A DNA stretch of 64,000 nt from Ciona intestinalis (GCF_000224145.3 NW_004190398.2:280310-344309); one strand, 5' to 3'; positions 1 through 12,674 are shown, counted from the first letter of the stretch. The notes: generated by a model not told the origin, from the letters alone. A program made the numbers and translations.

Positions 1-463
1 GTTTCACCAACATTTTGTCTGCTAAACAGCAACACAAATCTTATTAAAAAATCAGCCTTTTCTTTTGAGCATAAGTTCTGGAAAAATGTGTTAAACACAT
101 ATGAGACAACTGAACTTTGCAGACAATAGATTAGAGTAATAGGTTAATATTTCTTCAGAGTAATAAGTTAATATTTATATGCCAGAGAAATCATTTTGTA
201 TATTCACAATTCCTAGAAAAGCTTCAGCTCTTTTCTTACAGTACACCACTCTATGCAAATATATTTCTGGATTTTGTGCTGCATCATTTGCTCAGCAAGA
301 GAATAAGCTTATATTAGCAATCTGTCTGAGCAAATACATCTTTTGCTAAATAACATAAGTGTGTTTAAAACATTCATGAAAAATTTTTTTTTTTTCAGTA
401 CTCTAAATTACCAAAATACTGTCCGGAAAAAAGTAACGAAACATTGTTTTTTTCACAACTTAG
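1..463 (+). other. Intron or upstream sequence of C6-like gene 1
   Basis: AT-rich sequence before the first recognisable MACPF exon. It ends in a pyrimidine-rich tract and the AG acceptor at 462-463. No LDLa exon homologous to those of the neighbouring paralogues was found. Confidence 0.6.
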
Positions 464-3219
464 TTTCGATATCACAAAACTGCGAGAGGAAGGTAGAATC
501 ATGGACAATGAAAGATACAATGGTAGATGCTCAACTGTGAGAAGTGGTGACCTTGGCGAACGCTTTAGAAAACCAGCAAATGTTCAAATATATCGGTTTC
601 AGGTATCTTTTCTCTGAAAAAATGATACATTACTTGTAGTATAGAAATTAACACATACACACAACACTTGTACTTAGATTTGCAAGTAAGACTTCTTGCA
701 CACACAATTTTATTAAAATAAAATGCAAAACTCGTAAAAATGTTTACATTCACCATAAGAACAAGACGTAAAACCAAAAAATACCCAACATATTTTTTGA
801 ATTTCTATTCTTTGGTCTAATGGTTCATAACATACTCCTACAGGTCAACATTTCTTTAAAAGCAGAACATTTCGCAGCTGATTTTTATAATAAGGCCTGA
901 TAAAACTAAGTACTTTAGTAGTTTAAAATCCAAATCATAAATTGTGATCTTTTTTCTCCTCTTTTAAGGTTCGTGTTGATTCCTCATTCACCACAAAGTC
1001 CTTTGAATCATCTATGAACTACTTTCAAGATGAAAGATCATCTTATGAGCGTAAACTAGATGCCAGTGCATCAGTTTCTTGTAAGTAAAGTTTAAATTCA
1101 TTCTTGGCCAATGTATTTGTGATGCAATTTCATTACAACACTTTCAATTATAGATGCAAAAATATTCAGTTTGTCAGCAAAGTCTTCTGGTTCTAACAGC
1201 GGGAAAACAAAAATGGTGATTGATTACGGTACGAATTCCGACTCAAAATTCTTCAAGATATCAAGCACTGTGCAGGTTGCACATTTCAGGTGCATCCCAA
1301 ATTCTTCTTGATTATTTTTAAATTTCTATTACTGTTTCATGTTGTGACACAGTGGTTAAAATCCCGCCTTAAGGCTATAGATTGGTGGTTTATTGCTGCC
1401 ACTATTAGGGGTGTATGTAATCTTGAAGTGGTTCATTATAAGATATCCAAATTGTCAGAAATACAGAATTAAACGCCAACAATTCCCAATGCACACAATT
1501 TCCAAGCAGGCATGGTGTATAAAATAAGGCACCCGTGTTATAATGATGACTGTCATTGCCTCACCATGCAAGCATAAATAAGCAGATTTATTCATTCATT
1601 GCAAACTAAATATTGTAAATAATTTTTTTTTTAAACAGAATGGTTCGTCGAAATCTTCTTCTTTCATACGAGTTCATGCTACGTCTAAAGGAACTTCCAG
1701 ATAATTTCGATTACGCGAAATATGCTGAAGTAATCTCAGACTTTGGCACCCATTTCTACTCCAGAGGTGTTTTGGGTGGAAAATATGAGTATGTGTACCG
1801 GTACTCCAAGAAAGCACTTCGTCAATCAGGTGTGTAAAATGTTAGTATTCATAAAGCATTTATAATGCTACCATTGAGGGGGTATGTGTCCTTGGGCAAG
1901 ACACTTAACGGCAATTGCTCCAACCCAGTGGTCACTAGCAGGTTGTCCAAATTATCAGCCGTACATAAAAAATCCCTCCAAAAAATATTTAAACCCACAA
2001 AGTAACATACATGGTAAGTCGTAAGCTGGCACGAGGTGTTAAACCCGTGTGATAACGACTGTCTTTTCCAGCCACGCGAGGATAAAGTAAGTTACATTTA
2101 TTCAATGCCAGAAACCACCAGAACGCCTTTCTGGGTGCTCAACGGTTTTCAGTTTTCTAAGTTTTGCTATGTACTTAGAATCCCGATTGCAATAAATTGA
2201 ATCACTTTATAACTTAAAGTAATATACTTTTGGAAACACCGATCCTAAAAATCCCATACTGCTTGCAAGGATTTAAATGTAGTGTCTCTAATGATTATTG
2301 TCTTAAGAAATCTTATACACACATCCCAGTGATTAGCATGCCCATTTGCAGATCTCACGGATGTAGAGCAACAAGGTTGTTTAGTACAGGAAGCAAAAGC
2401 TTCTTTTATGGGCAAATTCAGTGTTGATGCCAGTGTTGGAAAATCCAAATGTTCAACAAACCAATTGTCGCTAAAACATGGAGGTATATTGCATGCACTA
2501 GCAAATAGTAACCACAATAATAAAACATATGTCATTTAAATTCATATTTTGGACTTTAAAATTCATATTTTTTCTTATGTTATTTCAATTCATATTTTAA
2601 ACAATTTTTTTATTCAACTTTGTTTTTAAAATACAAAACAAATCGTAACTTACTCACACAGGAAGTTTCACTCGTGCTGCTACAAACGTTGTTTCTAATG
2701 TGGTCGGTGGGACATCTGTCAAAGCTGCTGCTCTGAGTTTCTTTTCTGGAAAAACACCAAACAAGTCAGATTACGATGAATGGGTAAAGACAGTCAAACA
2801 CAATCCTGCAGTAATAGATTATCAGGTAACGATTTTATTCTTTGGTAACTGAAAAATTGTTTGTTTTTTTTATATTATGATCTTTTTTAGGTAGTTCAAA
2901 AATTTAAAACGTATTTAGGTATATCTGGTTTATGTTAAAATGATGCATTGGCTTCCTTTTGAATAGGATTGTAGTTTTTCTGTATTTAACGAAACCATTA
3001 CAGCTTTCGCCCATATCGTCTGCTGTGCCATTGTCCACCTACAACAAAAGGAAAAACATGGAACGTGCTTTAGTTCTCTATTTGAAGGAGTATGACTTCT
3101 CCAAGTGTACGGGTAAATGTGCGCATGGAGGAGCAGTGGTCGTGGTGAATGGTGGAAAGCTCTGCAAATGTCTTTGCCCCGCCAACTATGGTGGCATTGA
3201 TTGCAATGTTCACACATAG
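464..3219 (+). CDS. C6-like MACPF gene 1, 3' part (MACPF + EGF)
   Basis: Pore-forming complement-family protein, 3' portion only. Exons 464-602, 969-1080, 1154-1289, 1639-1829, 2352-2483, 2662-2825 and 3004-3219 (stop 3217-3219) join in one frame with GT-AG borders. Together they encode the MACPF domain; exon 1639-1829 carries the MACPF signature (Tyr, six residues, then FGTHFY) followed by VLGGKYEYVYRYS. The last exon encodes a Cys-rich EGF-like module ending a few residues before the stop. Vertebrate C6 continues with TSP1, CCP and FIMAC modules; none is seen here. The LDLa and TSP1 exons expected 5' are not in bases 1-463 and probably lie upstream of the window. A polyadenylation signal AATAAA is at 3292. 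All exon lengths match the other copies in the array except 2352-2483, which is 9 bp longer. No frameshift was seen. Confidence 0.88.
1338..1601 (+). mobile_element. S1 SINE relic in gene 1 intron
   Basis: gtgacacagtggttaaaatc, ctgccactattaggggtgta, gcacccgtgttataatg and atttattcattcattgc keep S1 order but are well diverged. Confidence 0.65.
1868..2112 (+). mobile_element. S1 SINE, head missing
   Basis: ggtatgtgtccttgggcaag through attgctccaacccagtggtc, gtaagctggcacgaggtgtt and gaggataaagtaagttacat. Little diverged; starts inside the central region. Confidence 0.82.
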
Positions 3220-4144
3220 AGTTTAAGCAAAGTATTTTAACCAGTTAATCAAGAACACGAGTTTTATCAAAGTGTTGTGATGTGAAAAAGAAATAAAAGT
3301 CAAATAAATACATTTTTATCATTATTTCCTAAAACTGTCATCTTAAGTGTGTAAATTGAACTACATGCAGTTTAGGTTGTTACTTCTTAAATCAACAGAA
3401 TGCGACATAGTCTTGGTATGTTTATATATGTGTGACAAAGTTTGTGAGTTTTTGTCTTAAAAAGTATGCTACCAATACCCAGCTGTAGTGATTCTAACAT
3501 AATAGTTTTGACAAACCTAACATGAAGTTAGGTATACTAGCATGCAAAACAGGTCTTACTCCAATTCAATTCGGTTTCCAAGTAATGTTTTGGAGAATTG
3601 AGAATATAACTTAGAATGTGTGTATGAACACAGAGGCATGTACAGCTGTGAAAATGTTTCTCTTTCTTGTGCATAAATTTAAAAAAAATGAACATTTCTG
3701 GAAAACATACTAGAAAATGGAGATGTAATGAACTGGCATATATAAAAATAGCTCATGTTAAAATAAATCATTTGACCTATGTACATTCCTTATGTGTATG
3801 CTAATCCAATATTTTCAGATTGTTTTACTAACACTGAATTATCACAAAGTGGCGTTTTAAACCACCACGCTTTCTGCAAACATTTTTGTTTTTGAAAAAA
3901 ACAAGAGCTTTTCAAAAAAGATTGATAGCCTACTCTTGTATATTTCACTTCTTCATGGTGCAAATTAAGTTTCATGTGAATAATTTCTCAGTAATAACCA
4001 AGCTACTTACTCGAAACAGTGAATCCTAATATAACATGCAAATAAATGTCGCTAGATTCCAAAGTAAAGTTTTGAATGGTGGCTACAAAGAACAAGCAAG
4101 CAGTCACGATAATGTTAATACAGTTTACTTTTAGTTCAGTAACC
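3220..4144 (+). other. Intergenic: 3' UTR of gene 1 and 5' flank of gene 2
   Basis: Begins with the short 3' UTR of gene 1 (AATAAA at 3292). The rest is AT-rich and shows no gene. A stretch near 3520-3560 (acatgaagttag then gcaaaacaggtctt) resembles 13648-13686 upstream of gene 3, suggesting duplicated 5' flanks. Just before the gene 2 ATG is ttttag (4131-4136), a possible splice acceptor only eight bases from the start codon. Confidence 0.5.
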
Positions 4145-7100
4145 ATGCGATTGTTGTTTGCAGTTATTGCTGTTCTAGCATTGGTATTGTTATTCTGTGA
4201 GGGTGGAGAAGCATGGTGGTGGAATAGAAGAAGGTCCCCATCTCCTGTCCATTGTAGTGTAAGTTGTATGTACAATATAATAATATTAATATAATAACTT
4301 TTTTTTGCTTCTTCGATTACTGTAACGAAGATTTAGAAATACAGGGGCACACTTGTAAATTGTAGAAGAAGTGCATTACTGTAATACACAAGAAATTAAA
4401 TATAAAAAAATACAAAAAAAATAAATACATATAAAGAAAGATATGTACAAATGACAACATGATATCTAAGACTAGAGCCACAAGAAATATAAATTTATAG
4501 CGATAATAAACCAATTTATTGCAATCTGAATTTAAAGAGTCTTACTTAATACTACCATAATTCTGATCCTGTTAAAATGAAGTACCCAAAGTCTGTGAAA
4601 TAGTGTTATAATAGATTGTTGTTAAAATCCACCCTAATAAGTTTTAGCCATATAATTTTACCTTTAACTGCACAATCATCACTTTTAATGTTTCTGTAAT
4701 TACTCAGGTGTCAGCATGGACTTCTTGGAATGGATGCTCCAAGTCATGTGGTGGAGGGCAATCAGTTAGAACGAGAACAATCACAAGAAACAGAGCGCAT
4801 GGGGGACATGCTTGTCCTGCTCTGCGCCAAACTAAAGCTTGCAACACACATAAATGTCCTGTACCATGTCTTGTAAGTTGATCATGGAATAGTTGTGTTT
4901 TTAACTATTCGTTGTATTGCAAAATGTCATTTAAAATACTTTTTGTTTCAGTTTTCTGGATGGGCTAGTTGGGGTACATGTTCAAAAACATGCGGTGCAG
5001 GTCAAACTCTTAGGACAAGGACCATAACAAGACACCCTGCCCATGGAGGTAGTGCCTGTCCCACTTTACGTGAATCAAAAGCTTGCAATATTCGAACATG
5101 TCCTGTTCCTTGTCTTGTAAGTAATTCGTTGTACCGTATTTGTTTGTTTTTCTATAATTAATGTTAATAAGGATATACATATCCAGTGCTGCTTCTCAGT
5201 GTTTGGGCACTCGCAACATAGCAGAAGAATATTTGGTTCAATGCCCGATACTGCTACCATTATGGGTATATATGTCCTTGGGAAAGACAGATAGCAGATA
5301 TTGCTTCAACCCAGTAGTCAATGATTGGTGTTGCAAGTTGTCAACCATACATGAAACAAAATCACAAAAAAAAAACAAATAAAAAACAATCGCCAAAATT
5401 GGGGAAATAAATATGCATCTTTTATTTATTATCTCATGTTTCAATGCAAAATGCTATTTGAGTATGTTTTTTTGTAATAGGTTTCTGGATGGGCTAGTTG
5501 GGGTACATGTTCCAAGACATGCGGTGCAGGTCAAACTATTAGGACAAGGACCATAACAAGACACCCTGCCCATGGAGGTAGTGCCTGTCCCACTTTACGT
5601 GAATCAAAAGCTTGCAATATTCGAACCTGTCCTGTTCCTTGTCTTGTAAGTAATTCGTTTGTTTTTCTATAATTAATGTTAATAAGGATATACATATCCA
5701 GTGCTGCTTCTCAGTGTTTGGGCACTCGCAACATAGCAGAAGAATATTTGGTTCAATGCCCGATACTGCTACCATTATGGGTATATATGTCCTTGGGCAA
5801 GACAGATAGCAGATATTGCTTCAACCCAGTAGTCAATGATTGTGTGTTGTCAACCATACATGAAACAAAATTATCAAAAATGGGGAAATAAATATGCATA
5901 TTTTATTTATTAATCTCATGTTTCAATGCAAAATGCTATTTGAGTATGCTTTTTTTGTAATAGGTTTCTGGATGGGCTAGTTGGGGTACATGTTCCGAGA
6001 CATGCGGTGCAGGTCAAACTATTAGGACAAGGACCATAACAAGACACCCTGCCCATGGAGGTAGTGCCTGTCCCACTTTACGTGAATCAAAAGCTTGCAA
6101 TATTCGAACATGTCCTGTTTCTTGTCTTGTAAGTAGCTCAACTTGTTTCTAAAGTTAATTATTTGTTTATTCTTATAATATTGTTGACAAGGATATATAT
6201 ATCCAGCGCTGCTGCTCAGTGGTTAGACACTCACAACATACATTGTACAGTTACTATTTTTAATTATTTTTTGTGCTGTAAATACCTGTTCATAGGTTTC
6301 TATTTGGACTGGTTGGGACACATGTTCCAAGACATGCGGTGAGGGTGAGACAATCAGAACAAGGAACATTACAAGACCCTCTGCTCATGGAGGAGCGTCC
6401 TGTCCTGCTTTGCGCCAAGCAAAAGTTTGCGATGTCAGAAAATGCCCTGTACCATGTCTGGTGGGTTACCCATCCTCATTTATTTCTTGTACAACTGACA
6501 TTTTTTCTCATTATAGGTTTCTGATTGGCAACATTGGTCTGCATGTTCCAAATCCTGTGGTGTTGGTGTAGCAATTAGATCAAGGAACATAACAAGACAC
6601 CCCGCACATGGAGCGCCTAGCTGCCCTGCTTTGCAACAAAACAAAACCTGCAATCTTCGAACATGTCCTGTGCCATGTCTCGTAAGTTGATCATGGTATA
6701 GTTTGTTTGGATTTAATTTATTGAAGTGTAAAATGTATTTTATAATTTCTCTTATTATAGATTTCTGATTGGACTGGTTGGGGAATGTGTTCAAAGACAT
6801 GTGGTGCGGGTGAATCTATTAGGACAAGGAACATTACCCAAAATGCTGCTCATGGAGCTCCAAGCTGTCCTGCTCTGCAACAAACAAAAGTTTGCAATAT
6901 ACGGAAGTGTCCGGTGCCTTGCATTGTAAGTTGTCGATTTTTATTTAGTTTTCCTGATATTTCCTTTTAAAATAATTTCTTATTATAGGTTTCTGATTGG
7001 AATGATTGGTCTGCATGTTCAAAAAGCTGTGGTGACGGTGAGTCGATCAGGATAAGGAATATTACCAGACACCCAGCACATGGAGCACCTAGCTGCCCTG

Positions 7101-10100
7101 TTTTGCGCGAATCAAACCCTTGCCATATTCGGCCATGTCCTGTTGCTTGTGCAGTAAGTTAAGCTTTGTAAAAAAACTGTTTCTATTTTTTTACCATCAG
7201 TGTATAATAAAACCTTTCACACATTCACTATACAGGTTTCTGGGTGGACTGCTTGGGATGCATGTTCCAAAACTTGCGACGAGGGTGTGTCAAATAGAAC
7301 GAGAAACATCACAATTCACCCTGCTCATGGAGGGAGACCTTGCCCCAATTTGCAACAAAGTAAACCTTGTCACATCCGAAAGTGTCCTGTGCCTTGTCTA
7401 GTAAGTTATGTTGCCAATTTTAGTATTGAATTTCTTTAAAACCGGCACCAAAGTGGCTAGCGCCTAACCCAGAAGTAATGGGTTCAAGGCTCGTCGCTGC
7501 TACCATTGTAGGCGTATGTGTTCTTGGGCAAGACACTTAACAGCAGTTGCTCCAACCCTGTGGTCACTAATGGGTTGTCCAAAATATCAGCCATACATAA
7601 AAAAACTAAAAAAAATTCCTCAAAAAGTAATTACCCACAAAGTAAAATACATGGCAACTCGTGATGGTGTATGAAACAGAATACTCGCCGTGTTATAAGG
7701 ACAGTCGTTTTCGGGCCACACCAGAATTAAAGTTACATTCATTTATTCAAAATCATTTCTCATTAAAGGTTTCTGATTGGGAAAGCTGGTCTACATGTTC
7801 TAAGCACTGTGGGGGTGGTCATTCAATTAGGACAAGAAACATTATAAGATACCCTCTTTATGGTGGACCTGGTTGTCCAGCTTTAAGTCAGATAAAAACT
7901 TGCAATACTCAAGCATGTCCCATGACATGTTCTGTAAGTTTCACATTGTATTAATACTTTACTCTTATTCAAATTTTCTGTTATCTTTTATGTTGTAATA
8001 GGCTGTAAGATTATCACATTGTTTAAGTACTTCACTCCTATTCAATTTATTGTTATATTTTATCTTTTATGTCGTGTTAAGCTGTGAGGTTATCACATTG
8101 TTTGGTACTTTACTATTATTCAAAGTTACTGTTTTGTTTTTTTTATGTCGTGTTAAGCTTTATGATTATCACATTGTTTAAGTACTTTACTCCTATTCAA
8201 TTTATTGTTATATTATATCTTTTATGTCATAATAAACTGTGAGATTATTTTCCATTATCCATAAAGGTTTCTGAATGGGCTCATTGGAGCAGGTGCTCCA
8301 AGACTTGTGATGGGGGTCAGTTGATTAGGACAAGGAACATCACTGTACACCCAGGTCATGGGGTAGCTTCTTGCCCTGCTTTACGACAAACACAAAATTG
8401 TAATTCCCAAGCATGCCCAGTGCCGGTGACATGTCAATGGAGCCCATGGAGTGCATGGTCGAGCTGTGATCCTTGCTTTCCAGGAGGAAGGGTAAGAACA
8501 TATTATTGTTAAGTACATTTTTTTAAATTTGTTTTATGTAAGATTTTGTTTAAAAATAGTTGGAAAAAAGGGTTTTGTGGGCATTTTAGTGTTCATTATT
8601 ACATATCTCTTATCTTCTAGCTGTAGCGACCAGCTTATTTTCTTCCAAATTATTAGAAATATGTTTTTAACTGTAAGTGTGTTTTGAAAACTGTTGTTTG
8701 TCGGTATATCCTGTCTTTTCGTTTAAAATATTTTTAAATCCTCGCTACCGTAATCGAAGAGACGAATAAAGTTATTGTTATTATCCTTTAATACAAGTAA
8801 AATAAAGTAAGTCTTCTAAACTGCTTCAGGAAAAATATGATGACTACATATTTTTCTTAGAGCCAATTTAGGAATGTAACAGTCCCAGCAATGTTTAATG
8901 GAATGCAATGTCTTGGCTCAAGAGATAACTCAGATTATTCATGTACTAGTGGACGAGTTTGCATCAAGGAAAAATGCCCAAGTAGAAAATTTTCATGTAA
9001 AAACGGTATGTTATTTTGCATTTTATTAACTTAATTTTCTCTGATTTGTTTTTATTAATATTAATTATTTGTTTTCTATAGTTAGGTTAGTTTATCATTT
9101 TAAATCTGCTTTTTGGCACTCAAAATTTACAATTTTAGTGTAAAGTATCTAATTTTTAATTTACTCACAGTTGGTAAAAATTGGAGCATAAAAAAAATTA
9201 ATTTCTTAATATTACAATAATTGAATTGTCTTTCAGGTCTAGGCTGTATTTTTAAACATCTTCAGTGCAATGGCGACGCTGATTGCCCCGACAACTCAGA
9301 CGAACAAGGTTGTTCAAACATTCGTTTACCCTGTGGTAGCCGTTTGTTTAAAAAGATTCCAGGCATTAACATCACTGGCAGTGGGTAGGCAAAGCAATTT
9401 TAGCATATATTGTTATAAATAAAAAAAAATTGAAACTCTATGTTACAGCTTTGGTTTGGTAAGCACATAGACAGTATACAATATTCCAAACCACAGAATC
9501 ATATTTCCAATTTTTCTGGAGAAAACCAGCAACCTATTCACTATGCACCACCACCTTAATATAAATTTTTTTTCTTATGAAGTTTCGATATCACAAAACT
9601 GCGGGAAGAAGGTATAATTATGGACAATGAAAGATACAATGGTCGATGCTTAACTGTGGGGGGCTTTAGAATACCTGCCAATATGCTGTTTTACTGGTTT
9701 CATGTATGTTACAAAGTTACATTTACAAACTTTATTTTGTTTTACATCTTAAACTTTATCCCAGTAAATACATGGCTATTGTTTACTGGCACCGTGGCAC
9801 AGTTGGTTTGCATACATGCCTTTAACCCATAGGTAATGGGTTCAAGGCTCGTTTCTGCTGCCAGTGGTCACTAATGGGTTGTTTAAGCTGTCAGCCATAC
9901 ATAAAAAATAACAATCACTCACAAAGTAACATACTTGGTAACTCGTAAGCTGGCACGAGGTGTATGAAACAGAACACCAGTGATTTAACAACTGTTTTTT
10001 TTTTTATCGGCCACACAAGGAAAAAGCAAGTTGCATTCATTCATTAATTCCATTCAATTGAAGCATTTGAAACCTCCTTCAACTTTATAATGGACTGTTA

Positions 10101-12586
10101 TTCTTTCCAAAGGTTCTTGTTAATCCATCATTTATCATAAAGTCGTACGAATCATCTATGAACTACTTTCAAGATGAAAGATCATCTTTTAGGCAGAAAT
10201 TGGGTTCTAGTTCATCACACACAAGTAAGTTTAATTTGATTTTCACTTTTTAATGTTTTATGGATTTTAGTAAAGGATTTACAAGACATTTAAATAGACT
10301 TGATACAAAATTGACCTAATTGAAATCCCATAGAACTTTTCTAGATAGTTGTTTTATATAATAAACTCTGTCAATTAAAAGTAAAGAAAATTATTTATGT
10401 CAACTGTATTGGTACAGAAATATTGTCTGCAAAATCTTCTGGCTCCAACAGCATCAAAACCAGAATGGTGATTGACTTTGGCACAGACTCTGATTCCAAA
10501 TTCTTCAAGATTTCCAACACAGTAGAGGTTGCAAGATTTAGGTTAGTTAAATTAAAATTTCTATTTCCTATTAGGTGCAAGAATTTTTAATGAATGTAAG
10601 AACTAGCTCCATGGCAAAGTAGTTAACGCGCCTTCCTCCAACACATAGGTAATGGGCTCAAGGCTCGTTGCTGCTATCCTTGGTGGGTGTATGTGTCCTT
10701 GGGCAAGACACTTAACGGCAATTGCTCCAACCCAGTGGTCACTAATGGGTTATCAAAATTTTCAGCCACACATAAAACAAAGAGAAATCTAAAAGAATAA
10801 TCACCCACAAAGTAAAATACTTTATAACTTGTAAGCATTTGTTACATTCATATAGGACTAGTTGCAGGATTACAATTGTAAATAATTTTTTTCAACAATA
10901 CAGCATGTTTGGTCAAAAGCTTCTTCTGTCATTTGAGTTCCAGCAACGACTTGAGCAACTTCCAAATAACTTTGATTATTCAAAATATGCTCAAGTAATT
11001 TCTGACTTTGGCACCCATTTCTACTCCAGAGGTGTTTTGGGTGGAAAATATGAGTATGTGTACCGGTACTCTAAGAAAGCTCTTAATCAATCAGGTGTGT
11101 ATTACATGATACAGTTAGGAAGACTTGGTAATATTTTGATGTGTGTTATGAAGTGTAAACACAAAAACGATAAATTGTTTAATTAGGCTAATATACAAAA
11201 ATGTTTAAAAAAGGAGGAATGTCACAAATTGTGTTCGCTTTTGTTGTTATTGGCCGTAAGCCATTAAGTTACAGCAGGTGTGATGTAACATCCTTCTTTA
11301 TGACGTGTGTCATTGTGTCGCAATGCCAGAAACGTGGAAGTTGTTTTTTGGGGAAGATTAGTAATATTGGCTTTGGTGTAAAACGTATTATTGACGTTGG
11401 TGTAAAACCTATTATTATAATAAAAAACTTGTGAAAGCACTGCAGGGCGTTCTGTATATGTTCCCAATTGAGAGACGCGAAATTCTTGCCTGCGACAAAG
11501 AAACAATTATAATATTCAAATGTTTAACATGACTTACAAAACTTGTTACAGGTCTCACAGATTTTGAACAAAAATCCTGTCTAGAGCAAGAAGCAAAGGC
11601 TTCTTTCCAAGGCAGTGGGTTTGGAAATTCAAAGTGTTTATCAAACACATTGTCACAGAAACATAAAGGTACTTATTCTTTAAGTAAATAGAAACAAATC
11701 AACCTAAAATGAAGTTTTTTGGTTTATACCTTGAACACAAATAACTTTGTAGACTCAGTTTTAAAGTTACAAAAATACCCGTAACTATCTCGAATAGGAA
11801 GTTTTACTCGTGCTGCTACCAACTTTGTTTCTAATGTGGTCGGTGGTACATCTGAAAAGGCTGCTGCTCTGAGTTTCTTTTCTGGAAAGACACCAAAGAA
11901 GTCAGATTACGATGAATGGGTGAAGACGGTCAAACACAATCCAGCAATGATCGATTATAAAGTAAATCTTTTAAGTCTTTAATGTTACTAACGTGGAGAC
12001 TTGTTAGGTTAAAGAGTGTTTTAACTGTCAGTTTTTAGGGGTTGGAATTTTTACTTTAACAATGCTTTGACAGCCAACACCAACAAATATCTGTTATAAT
12101 TGTTTTAGCTAGAACTCTCAAAGCACTATTTGGGAAGATCAATTAATATTTTAAGTTTACCAGAAGTCGCAGATTGCTATACACTAAATTGCTTTGTTAT
12201 CAGAAATTACTTATAGCTTCAAAATATTGTGATGGTAATGCTAAATATTTAATCAGCGTAGGGTTTTTTTCAAAGTGTATGTATATTTTGTTAACATTGT
12301 TATCTGGCAATTGTTTACAGCTTGCACTCTCTATAGGTTTGTAATTTTTCATGTTTAACAAACATTACAGCTTACACCCATATCGTCAGCTGTGCCACTG
12401 TCAAGCTATAACAAAAGAATCAATTTGGAACGTGCTTTGGTACTCTATTTGAAGGAGTATGACTACTCCAAGTGTAAGGGTAAATGTGCCCATGGTGCAG
12501 CAGTGGTCGTGGTGAATGACGGAAAGCTCTGCAAGTGTCTTTGTGCTGCCAACTATGGTGGCATTGATTGTAGTGTTCGTGCATGA
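4145..12586 (+). CDS. C6-like MACPF gene 2 with twelve TSP1 modules
   Basis: Complete secreted complement-like protein, 1108 residues; phases close over 22 exons. Exons: 4145-4258, 4708-4872, 4952-5116, 5481-5645, 5964-6128, 6296-6460, 6517-6681, 6761-6925, 6989-7153, 7236-7400, 7769-7933, 8267-8491, 8861-9005, 9237-9384, 9583-9703, 10113-10224, 10418-10541, 10904-11094, 11552-11668, 11798-11961, 12371-12586. Start MRLLFAVIAVLALVLLF is a signal peptide, as in gene 5. Ten 165-bp phase 0-0 exons each hold one TSP1 (WxxW and six Cys; most have the CSKTCG O-fucose motif). Exon 8267-8491 holds the eleventh and starts the twelfth, completed at 8861-9005. Then LDLa, MACPF (FGTHFY in 10904-11094) and EGF. 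CCP and FIMAC modules are absent. Relative to paralogues, two MACPF exons lack six and four codons in frame. AATAAA at 12664. (The list above gives 21 coding blocks; the 22nd would be a 5' UTR exon, if any.) Role in lytic pore formation is by family. Confidence 0.9.
7442..7752 (+). mobile_element. S1 SINE in gene 2 intron
   Basis: ggcaccaaagtggctagcgc, ccagaagtaatgggttcaag, gctcgtcgctgctaccattg, then the standard body to ttacattcatttattc. Lies between the ninth and tenth TSP1 exons. Confidence 0.83.
7938..8245 (+). repeat. ~85-bp intronic tandem repeat
   Basis: About 3.5 degenerate units, recognisable by ttatcacattgttt, tactttactcctattcaa and cttttatgtcgtgttaagct, within the intron between the tenth and eleventh TSP1 exons of gene 2. 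Confidence 0.75.
9787..10046 (+). mobile_element. S1 SINE with internal deletion, gene 2 intron
   Basis: ggcaccgtggcacagttggt and aggtaatgggttcaaggctc are intact. The segment from gtgggcg to the caaccc box is missing, going straight from ctgctgc to cagtggtcactaatggg. Tail ttgcattcattcatt. Confidence 0.82.
10604..10852 (+). mobile_element. S1 SINE in gene 2 intron
   Basis: agctccatggcaaagtagtt, aggtaatgggctcaaggctc, atgtgtccttgggcaagaca and cacccacaaagtaaaatac; the end is truncated soon after. Confidence 0.8.
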
Positions 12587-12674
12587 AGCAAATCTTTTGG
12601 GAACATATTTTAAAGAGTTGTATAGGAACTGGAGTTTCCCATGATGTTGTGCTGTAAAAAAGAAATAAAACTAA

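Larger units (their letters stand above)
4708..8491 (+). repeat. Array of eleven TSP1-encoding exons
   Basis: Ten exons of exactly 165 bp and one of 225 bp, all phase 0 at both ends. Exons 5481-5645 and 5964-6128 differ at only about three bases, and 4952-5116 is nearly the same. Their introns are also duplicated and include the same SINE relic (5180-5380 and 5690-5875, with a truncated third copy near 6192-6240). The unit of duplication is therefore exon plus intron, about 480-530 bp. Confidence 0.88.
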
